Shown here: positions 52,890 through 64,000 of the stretch, piece by piece
Layout: each line of letters begins with the position of its first letter
Numbering within the stretch: position 1 is the first letter of the stretch
DNA from: JACKHO01 sp041398745
GTDB taxonomy: Bacteria > Planctomycetota > Planctomycetia > Planctomycetales > Planctomycetaceae
Reading direction: 5' to 3'
Assembly: GCA_041398745.1 (NCBI GenBank)
Contig: JAWKUB010000005.1
Location: forward strand, 248,001 to 312,000
Length of the DNA: 64,000 nt
Position numbers and translations under genes: made by a program
The notes under the pieces: model-generated
What the model was told of the DNA's origin: nothing
The model's database searches: none
Seen by the model: only the letters and a program-made list of their open reading frames with translations

Positions 52890-53372
52890 TCAGCGGAATG
52901 GATCGTTAAATCGTGGAGGACGAACGGTCGACCCGGTTTCCGGTACGGCACGGAATCGACTTCGCTGCGGTCTGACTTCCATTGAACCTGCTTCAGGAAA
53001 CCGAACAGGACGCTGGCGAGGAGGCAATTCCATTGAACCACTCTGTGGAAACGGCCTGACAAACCGGGGGGCATTTTCAGCTGAACCTGATTGACTTGGC
53101 CGAAGTCGCCATGGCGGTGGACTTTCAACGGAACCAGTCCGCGACACAAACCTGCCTGGGTTTCCGCCCGACTCGACAGATCCCGATTCCGTGAACACAT
53201 AGTTCTTGCTTCGAGGACGAACGTCATCCAGACCATTTTCCACAACGTCCTTGGTATTGTTCGCCCCGTCGTAGTCAACCGTCAGCCGCTCCCCTGACTG
53301 GTCGATGCAGCCACAAATGACAATAGCCACCAGGAGAAGTCCGAGACCAAATGAGAAATCTGAGTAGTTCAT
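52890..53372 (-). CDS. lipoprotein with six G-S-x-E repeats
   Basis: This 160-residue lipoprotein has lipobox I-C-G-C22 after a short hydrophobic signal. The C-terminal two-thirds contain six short repeats centred on GS: SGS63, TGS79, SGS95, SGS111, AGS128 and TGS147, at intervals of 16-19 residues. Most are followed by V/A/M-E, and each is followed by a Pro/Arg-rich spacer. The composition (Arg, Pro, Phe) suggests an unfolded, surface-exposed or peptidoglycan-interacting region. No family is recognised. It ends 101 bases upstream of the kinase-PP2C gene on the same strand. Confidence 0.68.
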   Translation of the reverse strand: MNYSDFSFGLGLLLVAIVICGCIDQSGERLTVDYDGANNTKDVVENGLDDVRPRSKNYVFTESGSVESGGNPGRFVSRTGSVESPPPWRLRPSQSGSAENAPRFVRPFPQSGSMELPPRQRPVRFPEAGSMEVRPQRSRFRAVPETGSTVRPPRFNDPFR

Positions 53373-53475
53373 GTCTCACACACCAGTCGCGCCAACGAGA
53401 AACTCTGACAGAAAGTCTACCAGATTCTAAATCGTCAGCGGAACCTGCATTGGCAGGAATGTGCGAGATGACGGG

Positions 53476-53970
53476 TCACTCATCGCCGTGCGCCCGGCGC
53501 ACCAATTCGACCAACTGAAAACTGCGAGGACCACTCGTCACAAATGAAATGCGTCGGCTCGTCTCACTCAGTGTCTCGAAGTTCAACTGCAAATAGTCCT
53601 TGGGTAAGACATCAGCAACCCGCGAGGCCCACTCGATGAGGCAAACAACTTCTCCGCCGAGCAGTTCGTCAACTCCCAGCTCCAGGAACTCGTCACTGTC
53701 GTGCAACCGATATGCATCGAGATGACAAATGGGAGGCGCGGTGGCGTACTCTTGAATTAACGTGAACGTTGGGCTGGTTACCTGGGCCGGGTCGAATCCC
53801 AGTCGAGCAGCAACGGCTTGCACGAAATGAGTTTTCCCAGCACCGAGTTCACCGTCGAGCCCGACGACATCTCCGGCTTGCAGTGCGACCGCCAACAATC
53901 CGGCCACCAGCCGCGTGGCCTCAAGGTCATTACAAATGACATCCCAGGACTGGCCGTTCGACGTGCCCAA
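53476..53970 (-). CDS. tsaE: tRNA threonylcarbamoyladenosine synthesis ATPase TsaE
   Basis: This 164-residue ATPase assists TsaB-TsaD in forming t6A at position 37 of ANN-decoding tRNAs. It has the Walker A G-E-L-G-A-G-K-T, the T-S-P-T-F-T-L-I-Q-E-Y motif and H-L-D-A-Y-R-L, with E-W-A near residue 115, all typical of TsaE. No ATG exists in the region; a TTG directly after the atpC stop (53970) is the likely start, so translation is probably coupled to atpC. It is the last gene of the ATP synthase operon. Confidence 0.9.
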   Translation of the reverse strand: MGTSNGQSWDVICNDLEATRLVAGLLAVALQAGDVVGLDGELGAGKTHFVQAVAARLGFDPAQVTSPTFTLIQEYATAPPICHLDAYRLHDSDEFLELGVDELLGGEVVCLIEWASRVADVLPKDYLQLNFETLSETSRRISFVTSGPRSFQLVELVRRAHGDE

Positions 53971-53971
53971 C

Positions 53972-54379
53972 TCAGTTCATCCAGCGCCGCATTCCAATTT
54001 GCTTGCGGGCGCGTTCGATGTCGAGTTCCTTCTCGGCGAATTCGCTGTCGGTCTTCGGCAGAACCGCCATTGCTTTGGAAAGTTCCTTCTCAGCTGCTTC
54101 TGCATCAATTTGATCGAGCGGCAACGCCTTGTTCGTCAACAGCGTAACGATGGAACCTTTGATTTGGGCAAAACCACCGTCAATGAAGAACGTTTGCTTA
54201 CCGGACTCATCAACCAGTTGCAGCGCACCAATCCCCAATCGTCCAACCATGGGGGTACGCCCTGGCAGAACCCCGATTTGTCCATCGAACAACGGGAACT
54301 GCAGCGACTTCACGGGCACGTCGAGGAGTGTCTTCTCGGGCGTGACCAGAACAAGGCGAAGTTGAGTGGCAGCAATCAT
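53972..54379 (-). CDS. atpC: ATP synthase F1 subunit epsilon
   Basis: This 135-residue subunit forms part of the central stalk and can inhibit ATP hydrolysis. Landmarks are L-R-L-V-L-V-T-P-E-K-T-L-L near the N-terminus and F-P-L-F-D-G-Q-I-G-V-L-P-G-R-T-P. The C-terminal helical domain is present and contains the family's A-x-x-x-L/A pattern. It lies 45 bases after atpD and two bases before the tsaE start. Length is normal (about 130-140). Confidence 0.95.
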   Translation of the reverse strand: MIAATQLRLVLVTPEKTLLDVPVKSLQFPLFDGQIGVLPGRTPMVGRLGIGALQLVDESGKQTFFIDGGFAQIKGSIVTLLTNKALPLDQIDAEAAEKELSKAMAVLPKTDSEFAEKELDIERARKQIGMRRWMN

Positions 54380-54424
54380 GGTGTTTACAGGGTCTGAAGC
54401 GAAAGTGTTTTAACTTAGGCAGTC

Positions 54425-55870
<1,446 letters not shown>

Positions 55871-55979
55871 CTCTAACCTCACTCTGCCAGTCGAACGGGT
55901 ACATACCGTTTCGAACTCGTCAGACTATCTGTTCCCAAGTGAATTGAGTTCTTGATTGTTCAATCGCTTGCACTGGAGG

Positions 55980-56852
55980 CTACTCCAATGCCGCTGCTCC
56001 ACCAATAATTTCAGCCAACTCGCTCGTAATTTGAGTTTGTCGGGCTCGGTTGTATTCCATCGAAATGTCTCGAATCATTTCGCCGGCGTTTTCGGTTGCG
56101 GCCTTCATGGCAACACGACGGGCGATTTGTTCACCGACCGCTGCATCAAGGAAGCACTTAAAGAAGCGTGCCTTGAATGCTGCAGGGACCAGTTCTTCGA
56201 GGATTTCTTCTGCACTCGGCAGGAATTCGTAATCTACTCCTGAACTGGCACCTCCAGCATCGGTCGCCAAGTCACCAATGGGCAACAAGGTTTCAATGGC
56301 CGGAGCCTGTCGGGCTGCCGATTCGAATTTCTGATATACGATTTCGACGCGTTGTGTCCGACCTTCAATGAAGTCGCCAACCAGACGTGTCGCAATTTCA
56401 TTGACTTCGTCAAAGCCAGGTTTGTCTTCGAACTGAGTGTACTTGAAGTCGACTGGGATTTGCTCAAACTTCATAGCGTTCAGACCCCGCTTGCCGGAGA
56501 CCTCCAACTGAAGTCCGAGTCCTTCCTTCTGGATTTCACGGATCCGACCGAGAGCCGTACGCAACAGGCCACCGTTATAGCCACCGCACAATCCTCGATT
56601 GGACGTCAGTAGCAGCACTGTGACGTGCTTGGTTTCGGATGGCTGCTTCAGCAGCGGATGCGTGAAGGTCAAATCGGCTGACGAAAGGTCAGCGACAATT
56701 TCGTTGATCTTCTTTGTATACGCAGCTGCTTCGGTCGCACGGTCCATCGCTTTCTTGAAGCGTGCCGTGGCAATCAGTTCCATCGTCCGCGTAATTTTGC
56801 GGATGTTGCGAACCGACTTCCGTCGTTTTACAAGAACTCGTGCTTTACCCAT
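55980..56852 (-). CDS. atpG: ATP synthase F1 subunit gamma
   Basis: This 290-residue central-stalk subunit transmits rotation. The N-terminal helix K-R-R-K-S-V-R-N-I-R-K-I-T-R-T-M-E-L-I-A-T-A-R is diagnostic, as is the C-terminal A-T-E-N-A-G-E-M-I-R-D with N-R-A-R-Q-T-Q-I-T-S-E-L-A-E-I. S-N-R-G-L-C-G-G-Y-N occurs in the middle. It lies between atpA and atpD, as in the standard operon order. Confidence 0.97.
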   Translation of the reverse strand: MGKARVLVKRRKSVRNIRKITRTMELIATARFKKAMDRATEAAAYTKKINEIVADLSSADLTFTHPLLKQPSETKHVTVLLLTSNRGLCGGYNGGLLRTALGRIREIQKEGLGLQLEVSGKRGLNAMKFEQIPVDFKYTQFEDKPGFDEVNEIATRLVGDFIEGRTQRVEIVYQKFESAARQAPAIETLLPIGDLATDAGGASSGVDYEFLPSAEEILEELVPAAFKARFFKCFLDAAVGEQIARRVAMKAATENAGEMIRDISMEYNRARQTQITSELAEIIGGAAALE

Positions 56853-56931
56853 GACATACCAGAGTCAATTTAGTTGACACTCCCTAACAGCAAACGATTC
56901 GCTCGAAGTCGACTACTTCAGCAGCGCCAAA

Positions 56932-59056
<2,125 letters not shown>

Positions 59057-59103
59057 AGATGTGACGCGTTTGCTACGTGGCTACAACAAATGAACTTAAT
59101 ACG

Positions 59104-59904
59104 TTATTTCGAAAACTGACCCAGAGTCGCATCGATCAGGCGGTCTTCGTCGGAAGACTGAACCTTCTCTCGCAACGCTGCCTCTGTGGAGGCGATGACT
59201 TTATCGGCCATGGATTCGAACAGAGCATGCAATGCCTGGTCGCGAACGCGTTCCACTTCGTGGCCAGCTCGCTCAACCAGTCCTGCTGCTTCCTTCTCGG
59301 CATTTTTCGCGATTTGACTCTGGGCGTATGCCATGTCGCGTTCGCCTTCGGCCAGAGTTTCCTTGATGGTGTCATCAAGTGCCTCAAACCGACCACGAAA
59401 CTTTCGCAGAGCCGTTTCTGCTTCGGCCAGCTGTTGATCTGCCGTATCGAGTTTTTCCCAAGCTGCCCGCTCGCGGTCAGCCATGGTCGTTACAAGCAAA
59501 TTCCACAGGCCAAGCTTGTTAATGGCAAAACAGAATCCAATGAAAGCAACGAATGACCAGAGCGACAGGTCGCCCCAAATGGTGTATTCGTGTTCCTCGT
59601 GGTGGTTTCCACCACCCTCCGGGTGATGTTCCGCTGGGTCATGAGGATGTTCCCCGGGAGTCTCACCATGTGGATCATGGCCAGCAGTGTCAGCAGGCGC
59701 GTGTCCCTCGGTGGGATGCGCGTGTTCAGCTGGATCAGCAGTTGCTGTTCCTTCTGTTGCCGCCCCTTCCGTTGCAGACGCTTCCGCTACAGGAGCTTCT
59801 TTCGCCTCTGGTTCACTCTCAAAAGCGGCGCACGAGCCGACCAGCGCGAACACGCCAGCGACTGCGATCATCAATGTCGGAACTGTTCTCAACACGATTT
59901 TCAC
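59104..59904 (-). CDS. atpF: ATP synthase subunit b (second copy) with signal peptide and His-rich segment
   Basis: This 266-residue protein starts at a GTG. An N-terminal hydrophobic segment (LMIAVAGVFALVGSC) with a lipobox-like V-G-S-C25 is followed by an acidic stretch. A segment with 12 His between residues 61 and 105 comes next. The single membrane helix WSFVAFIGFCFAINKLGLW (116-134) is followed by the long charged helix of a b subunit, which forms the peripheral stalk. If the first segment is cleaved or lipidated, the His-rich part is periplasmic. Ordinary b subunits are about 155-180 residues and lack this extension. It lies downstream of another b-type gene. Confidence 0.88.
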   Translation of the reverse strand: MKIVLRTVPTLMIAVAGVFALVGSCAAFESEPEAKEAPVAEASATEGAATEGTATADPAEHAHPTEGHAPADTAGHDPHGETPGEHPHDPAEHHPEGGGNHHEEHEYTIWGDLSLWSFVAFIGFCFAINKLGLWNLLVTTMADRERAAWEKLDTADQQLAEAETALRKFRGRFEALDDTIKETLAEGERDMAYAQSQIAKNAEKEAAGLVERAGHEVERVRDQALHALFESMADKVIASTEAALREKVQSSDEDRLIDATLGQFSK

Positions 59905-59939
59905 GACTTACCGCACCTTAAGAGGACCAAATGGATTCG

Positions 59940-60581
59940 TTAGACATTCAGGAGTTGTGAAGTGGCCGCGTCGACCTGCTGGTCAACCCGTCCTTCCAGC
60001 TCGCCGAGGGCCTGTTGCTTTGCTTCTTCAATTGCCTTGAGAGCCTGCTCTTTGACACGCAGTGCTTCCGCTTCCGCCTGGGCGACGATTTCCGCGCCTT
60101 TGGCTTCCGCTTCGCGACGTGCATTATCGAGCATGGACTTCACCTGAGCGTGAACCTCGGCCATTTTCGCTTCGGTTTCCACTCGCAGACGCTGCGCTTC
60201 CTGCTGCACCTTGGCCGCCGTCTGTTCAGCTCGAACCACGCGGGCATCGCGTTCGTCCAAGCCTTCAATCATGGGCTGCCAGGCGAATGACTTCATCACG
60301 TTGATGAATAACAGAAAACTGACCAGCGTGAACACCAGCAGGTAAGGATCTAACTGCAGTGGTGGCTTTTGCGTGTCCGGGTGAGTCTGCCACGGTTTGG
60401 CGTTAGCGTCCCCATGTTCCTTAGCCTCCGACGAAGCCGCCGCATTTTTAGTTGCAGAAGCTTCATCGGCAGCCGCACCACCCGAAACTGGGGGATGCGG
60501 TGCATCCTCTGCGGCTGCAATGCTCACAAAGCATTGCAGCAGAAGAATTGCCAAGGCAGTCAATGAGGAGTGACGAATCAT
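59940..60581 (-). CDS. atpF: ATP synthase subunit b (first copy), with signal peptide
   Basis: This 213-residue b-type subunit starts at ATG 60581. It has a signal-peptide-like start (LTALAILLLQCFVSIAAA), an Ala/Glu-rich linker, and a membrane helix (LLVFTLVSFLLFINVM, about 82-97). The helix W-Q-P-M-I-E-G-L-D-E-R-D and the coiled coil RVVRAEQTAAKVQQEA follow. It corresponds to b or b' of two-b ATP synthases such as those of cyanobacteria. The heterodimer with the second copy would form the peripheral stalk. Both stalk proteins carry leader-like N-termini. Confidence 0.88.
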   Translation of the reverse strand: MIRHSSLTALAILLLQCFVSIAAAEDAPHPPVSGGAAADEASATKNAAASSEAKEHGDANAKPWQTHPDTQKPPLQLDPYLLVFTLVSFLLFINVMKSFAWQPMIEGLDERDARVVRAEQTAAKVQQEAQRLRVETEAKMAEVHAQVKSMLDNARREAEAKGAEIVAQAEAEALRVKEQALKAIEEAKQQALGELEGRVDQQVDAATSQLLNV

Positions 60582-60633
60582 CAAACGGGACCGACGTCAA
60601 CGGGATACAGGTAATCAATTGCGGTCTACCGGA

Positions 60634-60951
60634 TTAACCAGCAGCTCCGCCCTCATTGAGAGCGGCAATCAGACACACAACGAGAGCAAAGAAGGTAGCA
60701 CCTTCGATGAACGCTGCAGTCAGCAACATACCACCACGGATGTCACCAGCAGCCTCTGGCTGACGAGCCATACTTTCGCAAGCGGCCGCACCAATGCGGG
60801 CGATACCGAATGCGGCACCAATCATGATGATACCGGCACCAGCCGATGGCGAGAACTCGATGAGAGCCTGGCCCTCAGCAGCCATCGCCGGAGTTGCCAT
60901 GAACAGCAACGCTACTACCAAAACTGCACAAACTTGAAACACTCGAAACAC
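60634..60951 (-). CDS. atpE: ATP synthase subunit c with N-terminal signal peptide
   Basis: This 105-residue c-ring subunit starts at GTG after a strong AGGAGGT. The first 24 residues (VFQVCAVLVVALLFMATPAMA) form a cleavable-looking signal peptide. The mature two-helix hairpin has G-A-A-F-G-I-A-R-I-G-A-A-A-C-E-S-M-A-R-Q-P-E with the R63-Q-P loop, and A-F-I-E83-G-A-T-F-F. E83 is the ion-carrying residue. The Gln and Ser typical of Na+ binding are replaced by Ile and Gly, so H+ coupling is expected. Most bacterial c subunits lack a signal peptide. Confidence 0.94.
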   Translation of the reverse strand: MFRVFQVCAVLVVALLFMATPAMAAEGQALIEFSPSAGAGIIMIGAAFGIARIGAAACESMARQPEAAGDIRGGMLLTAAFIEGATFFALVVCLIAALNEGGAAG

Positions 60952-61063
60952 GTTGACCTCCTCAGATCATGCTTAAACAGCGATGGCACACTCAAATTGA
61001 GAATACCCGGTCCAATTTGTATTCAGCCAACTTCCAACGCTGACTGATCGATTTACTCTGCAA

Positions 61064-62005
61064 TTAGTGTTCATGCAACGACATCGCGATGAAAATCGTT
61101 GACAGGAACGAAAACACGTACGCTTGAATGAACGCCACCAGCAATTCCAGCAGACCAACGCCCACTTGCCCTGCGAGACTGGCGGGAGCGACTGCCCACC
61201 AGGCGCCATGATTTGCGACAGCAAAAATAAAGCCGAGGATGACCCCCAGCACCGTGTGACCACCCATGATGTTGGCGAACAAACGCACGGCCAATACAGC
61301 GTGTTTAATAAACAGCCCGATGACCTCAATCACAAAGATGAGGGGAATCAGGACAATCTTCATCGCGAATGGAGCGTCGATGTGCGGAATCAGGTGAGTC
61401 CAGAATCCGACATGCCCGTGCATTGCTGCACCGTAACGGTACGTGGCACCAAAGGCTGTCAGTGCCAATCCCAGGGTCACACTAATGCTTCCGGTTGGTG
61501 AACCCATCCAGGGAACTGCTCCCAACAGGTTGCAGAACAGGATGTAGAAGAAGCAGGACCAGATGAATGGCAGGTACTTATCAGCCGGGTGACCCGAAAT
61601 GGCAGGACCGTGATGAAGTTCGAAGCTTGATGACTCATGGTCTTCGTGATCGTGATCGCCGTGACCGTGGTCACCATGGCCATGATCTCCGTGACCGTGA
61701 GCATGGGGATCGCCAATCACTGGGCGAACCACTTCGTCACGAATGTAGAGGGCGAGCATTTCCCAGAAGTTCCAGAACCATCCGTTGACTGGTCGGCCCC
61801 CTCGCACACGAGCGGCGACTCCACGGAAAATCCAGAGTGCAATGAGAAACGCGAGCACTTGCAGCATCATGAATTTTGACAGAGCAAATTCAGATGATTG
61901 CAGTGAGTCGCCACCGATATACGGCAACGGCACTTCAATCCCGAACGGTAGTTCGAGATTGTAGAAGTCGTAAACGTGATGAAACGTTCCGTGTTCGGCT
62001 AGCAT
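61064..62005 (-). CDS. atpB: ATP synthase subunit a with His/Asp-rich loop
   Basis: This 313-residue channel subunit has the essential Arg241 in A-V-L-A-V-R-L-F-A-N. The C-terminal L-L-E-L-L-V-A-F-I-Q-A-Y-V-F-S-F-L helix contains the conserved Gln. After the first membrane helix, residues 101-124 form a run with ten His and five Asp, built from (G-H-G-D-H) units encoded with varied codons. In the E. coli topology this loop faces the cytoplasm. The rest of the protein matches the family. The gene follows the AtpI-like gene and precedes atpE. Confidence 0.96.
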   Translation of the reverse strand: MLAEHGTFHHVYDFYNLELPFGIEVPLPYIGGDSLQSSEFALSKFMMLQVLAFLIALWIFRGVAARVRGGRPVNGWFWNFWEMLALYIRDEVVRPVIGDPHAHGHGDHGHGDHGHGDHDHEDHESSSFELHHGPAISGHPADKYLPFIWSCFFYILFCNLLGAVPWMGSPTGSISVTLGLALTAFGATYRYGAAMHGHVGFWTHLIPHIDAPFAMKIVLIPLIFVIEVIGLFIKHAVLAVRLFANIMGGHTVLGVILGFIFAVANHGAWWAVAPASLAGQVGVGLLELLVAFIQAYVFSFLSTIFIAMSLHEH

Positions 62006-62069
62006 ACCTGGAATGGACCTGGACTATTTGTTTCCATACGCCACCCCTGAGGATGGCCGGTAAGTTGGA

Positions 62070-62576
62070 TTAGTTCTCGGGAGAATTGACTTCGTCTTGA
62101 GGCTTGGTCGCTGTCGAATCAGGAACCGTTGAAGAAGAAGTTGATCCCCCTTCGTGCAGTTGCCTCGTCCCGAGCCACGTTTCATAGCCCAAGACAGCGA
62201 GGTAAGCAACCGCTACGGGTAAGATAAAGAGTTCAGTTCTCAAACGAGGGAAGAGCAGGAGCAACGAACCGGCCAAAACGCACGTGCCAACCGTCCGAAT
62301 GCCAGTCGTCGCCATGATGGATTCGTACGAAACCGTTCGACCGTGCATGGCAAACAGGGCACCGATTCCCACCACCAGCAGAATACTGTGGGAGACGGCA
62401 ATTTCCAGCACCGGAGCGTTGCCGTAGTACCAATGGGCGGCGAGGAGGCACACGAATGCGCTGCCACAGACCGTCACGAAAAGACCGCCAATTCGATTCC
62501 TCAAAACATTCACGGCGTTGCCTTGTCGATCGTGTCGGTTCCCGATGATTTCTGGGTGAATCACATCTGTTAGCAC
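62070..62576 (-). CDS. AtpI-like membrane protein, first gene of ATP synthase operon
   Basis: This 168-residue protein has about four membrane helices (LFVTVCGSAFVCLLAAHWY, ILLVVGIGALFAM, IRTVGTCVLAGSLLLLF and LFILPVAVAYLAVLGY). A Ser/Thr/Glu-rich C-terminal tail follows. The position directly ahead of atpB and the size fit the AtpI/AtpZ group, which helps assemble the c-ring and may carry Mg2+. Sequence similarity is too weak to be sure, so the assignment rests on context. The start used is GTG 62576; a later start is possible. Confidence 0.6.
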   Translation of the reverse strand: MLTDVIHPEIIGNRHDRQGNAVNVLRNRIGGLFVTVCGSAFVCLLAAHWYYGNAPVLEIAVSHSILLVVGIGALFAMHGRTVSYESIMATTGIRTVGTCVLAGSLLLLFPRLRTELFILPVAVAYLAVLGYETWLGTRQLHEGGSTSSSTVPDSTATKPQDEVNSPEN

Positions 62577-62856
62577 CAGAGGAAGCGAGTCTAGTCCGCG
62601 AGTTCACAGGCGTCAAAGCCTGTGACTGCGGCCTGCCTGCCGATGTCGCAGTGCCGCGTCATCGCATGAATTCCACTAAAAACGGCATCTGCTGGCAGTT
62701 CTTGTTGAATGCCAAGTTCCGCTTCCGTTTGCAGAATGGACTTCAGGTTTGGTAGAAAATGGAAACCTCAGTATCGAGGTTGTGTTCCCTTCCACCGCAA
62801 AGAAGCACTCATTCCTATCAATGGGAATTCGATTGCTTGAAAGTAGCAGGCGGCTT

Positions 62857-63810
62857 ATGGCTGAGCACGCAGGACGCTCGAAGAGTGAACTGGAACGCTT
62901 AACTCGCGACGAGTTGCGGGAGTTGGCTCGCGGTGCGGGCATGGCAGGCTTTGGCTCAATGCGGAAGTCAGAACTTCTCAGCGCCTTGTTGGCGACGAAT
63001 TCGGAACCTGAGCCTGAATCCCAACCGCTGCAAAGTGAAGCGACGACGGCAGCCAACGGGTCCATTTCGTCAGCCGCCCTGTTCGGAAGTTCATCGACAA
63101 AGGTCGCTTTGAAGAACCATCGGCTTGCAACCAGCGACGCAGCTGTAACTGATTCTCTTGACCTCACAGGACTCGACAACCACTGGCTACAGGCAGAATG
63201 GAGCATTTCGCCTCGCACGCTCGAACGCGTGGTTGCCTCCATGGGAGTCGACTGGCACTTGGCGAAACCAACGCTCCGACTCTACCAGTTGACCTGCGAT
63301 GAGGCGGGACCGAAGTCAAAATCCCTGTCGGCAGACATTTCGTTGCCTGTTGACGCGCGGCAGTGGTTCATCGCGGCCCCCATTCCCGGCGGCGTATGGC
63401 AGGTCGCCTTGGGATATTTGTCACGCGAAGGGAAGTTCTTCACTCTTGTGCAGTCACTTCCAGAGGAATTGCCGACCGCCATCCGACAGAATAACCGGGC
63501 ACCAGCTGAGGAGACCCTGAGTTCGAGACTGCGAGACAACTCGGACGTGCCGAGGCAAATTCAAGTCGAACTTGAAGTTGTCCTCACCATTAAGGGAGTC
63601 GCAACTACAGGATCCTCGGTAACCATTGATGATGACGAAGTTCCCGTCGAGCAAGACGGTACATTCCGCCTGGAAATCCCACTCGAAAATGGACGGGCGG
63701 CCTATCCCATTGAGGTTCGCAACGCCGGTGGGCGACAACGTGTGCTTATGGCCATTGAGCGGAACACACGGTTCCTCGAAACGGAACAACGCGTGCCAGA
63801 CGAGGATTAG
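62857..63810 (+). CDS. DUF4912-like protein with Rho-N/SAP-like N-terminus
   Basis: This 317-residue protein starts at ATG 62857 (AGGCGG upstream). The frame is open from 62749, and ATG 62821 is a possible earlier start. Residues 1-45 resemble the Rho N-terminal/SAP-like fold (S-E-L-E-R-L-T-R-D-E-L-R-E-L-A-R-G-A-G-M and M-R-K-S-E-L-L-S-A-L-L). After a Ser/Glu linker comes a DUF4912-type region (L-Q-A-E-W-S-I-S, then D-A-R-Q-W-F-I and G-V-W-Q-V-A-L-G-Y). A beta-rich C-terminus follows (L-E-I-P-L-E-N-G-R). Such proteins are cytosolic and of unknown function. Confidence 0.75.
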   Translation: MAEHAGRSKSELERLTRDELRELARGAGMAGFGSMRKSELLSALLATNSEPEPESQPLQSEATTAANGSISSAALFGSSSTKVALKNHRLATSDAAVTDSLDLTGLDNHWLQAEWSISPRTLERVVASMGVDWHLAKPTLRLYQLTCDEAGPKSKSLSADISLPVDARQWFIAAPIPGGVWQVALGYLSREGKFFTLVQSLPEELPTAIRQNNRAPAEETLSSRLRDNSDVPRQIQVELEVVLTIKGVATTGSSVTIDDDEVPVEQDGTFRLEIPLENGRAAYPIEVRNAGGRQRVLMAIERNTRFLETEQRVPDED

Positions 63811-63835
63811 CTTGGCAGCAGAGGGGCACGACGAG

Positions 63836-64000
63836 CTAGTTCCCACTGGGGGGCAATGCCGACTCACCGCTCACGTCGGGATTTGACTCTTCTTCACCCG
63901 CAGGCTGAGCAGGGGCGGGCTTGTCGAGTTTCATTTCAATGGCGTACGGCACCCAGACGACTGAGGCAACCGTCACGACAATTACGCCGAGCAGGTTCAG
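63836..64000 (-). CDS. C-terminal end of an unidentified gene (truncated by window)
   Basis: The minus strand is open from the window edge to the stop TAG at 63836-63838, giving 54 residues. It begins with a hydrophobic stretch (LNLLGVIVVTVASVVWVPYA), continues IEMKLDKPAPAQPAGEEESN and ends LPPSGN. This looks like the last membrane helix and a Pro/Glu-rich tail of a larger protein. The rest lies outside the window, so the family cannot be named. It converges on the DUF4912-like gene, with 25 bases between the stops. Confidence 0.55.
   Translation of the reverse strand: MNLLGVIVVTVASVVWVPYAIEMKLDKPAPAQPAGEEESNPDVSGESALPPSGN

Noticed and set aside
61644..61710. A tandem DNA repeat in atpB as a sign of slippage or sequencing error.
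   Set aside because: The repeat is in frame and codons differ between units, which fits a selected His/Asp-rich loop rather than recent slippage.

Overview
The window is chromosomal DNA of a planctomycete (phylum Planctomycetota; order Planctomycetales is likely, genus not determinable from sequence alone). The evidence is a set of protein families typical of that phylum: a PSD1/DUF1549-DUF1553 cytochrome-type protein paired with a Tat-exported DUF1501 protein, a Tat-exported Gfo/Idh/MocA oxidoreductase, a BamB-like PQQ-propeller protein starting with a W-x-R-F-R-G motif, a DUF6655-like lipoprotein, two DUF1570-like HExxH proteins, and F-ATPase membrane subunits carrying signal peptides. LpxK points to a lipid-A-type outer membrane. 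Coding density is high. Strands alternate in short operons.

Layout. 1-627: 3' part of an IS4-family transposase cut by the window edge. 0.9-4.3 kb: small membrane protein, PQQ-propeller protein, an interspersed repeat, and the minus-strand pair prenyltransferase-repeat protein/rsmG. 4.7-7.1 kb: a large secreted beta-rich protein. 7.1-11.9 kb: DUF1501/PSD1 operon. 12-17.5 kb: envelope or secreted proteins of unknown role, trpC and a YiiX-like cysteine hydrolase. 17.9 kb: tRNA-Cys(GCA) with a strong terminator. 18.1-21.7 kb: lpxK-comEC, then HU. 22.6-27.0 kb: a YhaO/YhaN-type pair whose nuclease-like partner has lost its metal ligands. 27-30.7 kb: DUF1570 lipoprotein, mazG, a MITE-like element and metY. 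30.8-34.4 kb: second copy of the interspersed repeat, MazG-like protein overlapping a degenerate MnmE-like GTPase, and convergent mnmG. 34.6-38.7 kb: HTH/pseudo-receiver regulator, FHA-GAF histidine kinase, UDP-glucose dehydrogenase. 38.9-41.4 kb: secreted protein plus Tad- and TadE-type proteins. 41.5-45.3 kb: Gfo/Idh, DUF1570, floA. 45.6-49.7 kb: small protein, OleA/KAS III-like thiolase, glycosyltransferase, pseudo-receiver, PhoR-like kinase. 49.8-53.4 kb: DUF58, membrane protein, kinase-PP2C fusion, repeat lipoprotein. 53.5-62.6 kb: complete F-type ATP synthase operon (atpI-like, B, E, F', F, H, A, G, D, C) followed by tsaE. 62.9-64 kb: DUF4912-like protein and the tail of another gene.

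The observations I rank highest are the metal-ligand-less YhaO homologue kept next to an apparently intact YhaN ATPase, the short MnmE-like GTPase coupled to a MazG-like protein, the His/Asp-rich stretches in two ATP synthase subunits, a two-copy interspersed repeat with interleaved inverted arms, a terminator-like hairpin just before a ribosome binding site, and a kinase-phosphatase fusion. I see no CRISPR array, prophage, restriction system or obvious defence island.
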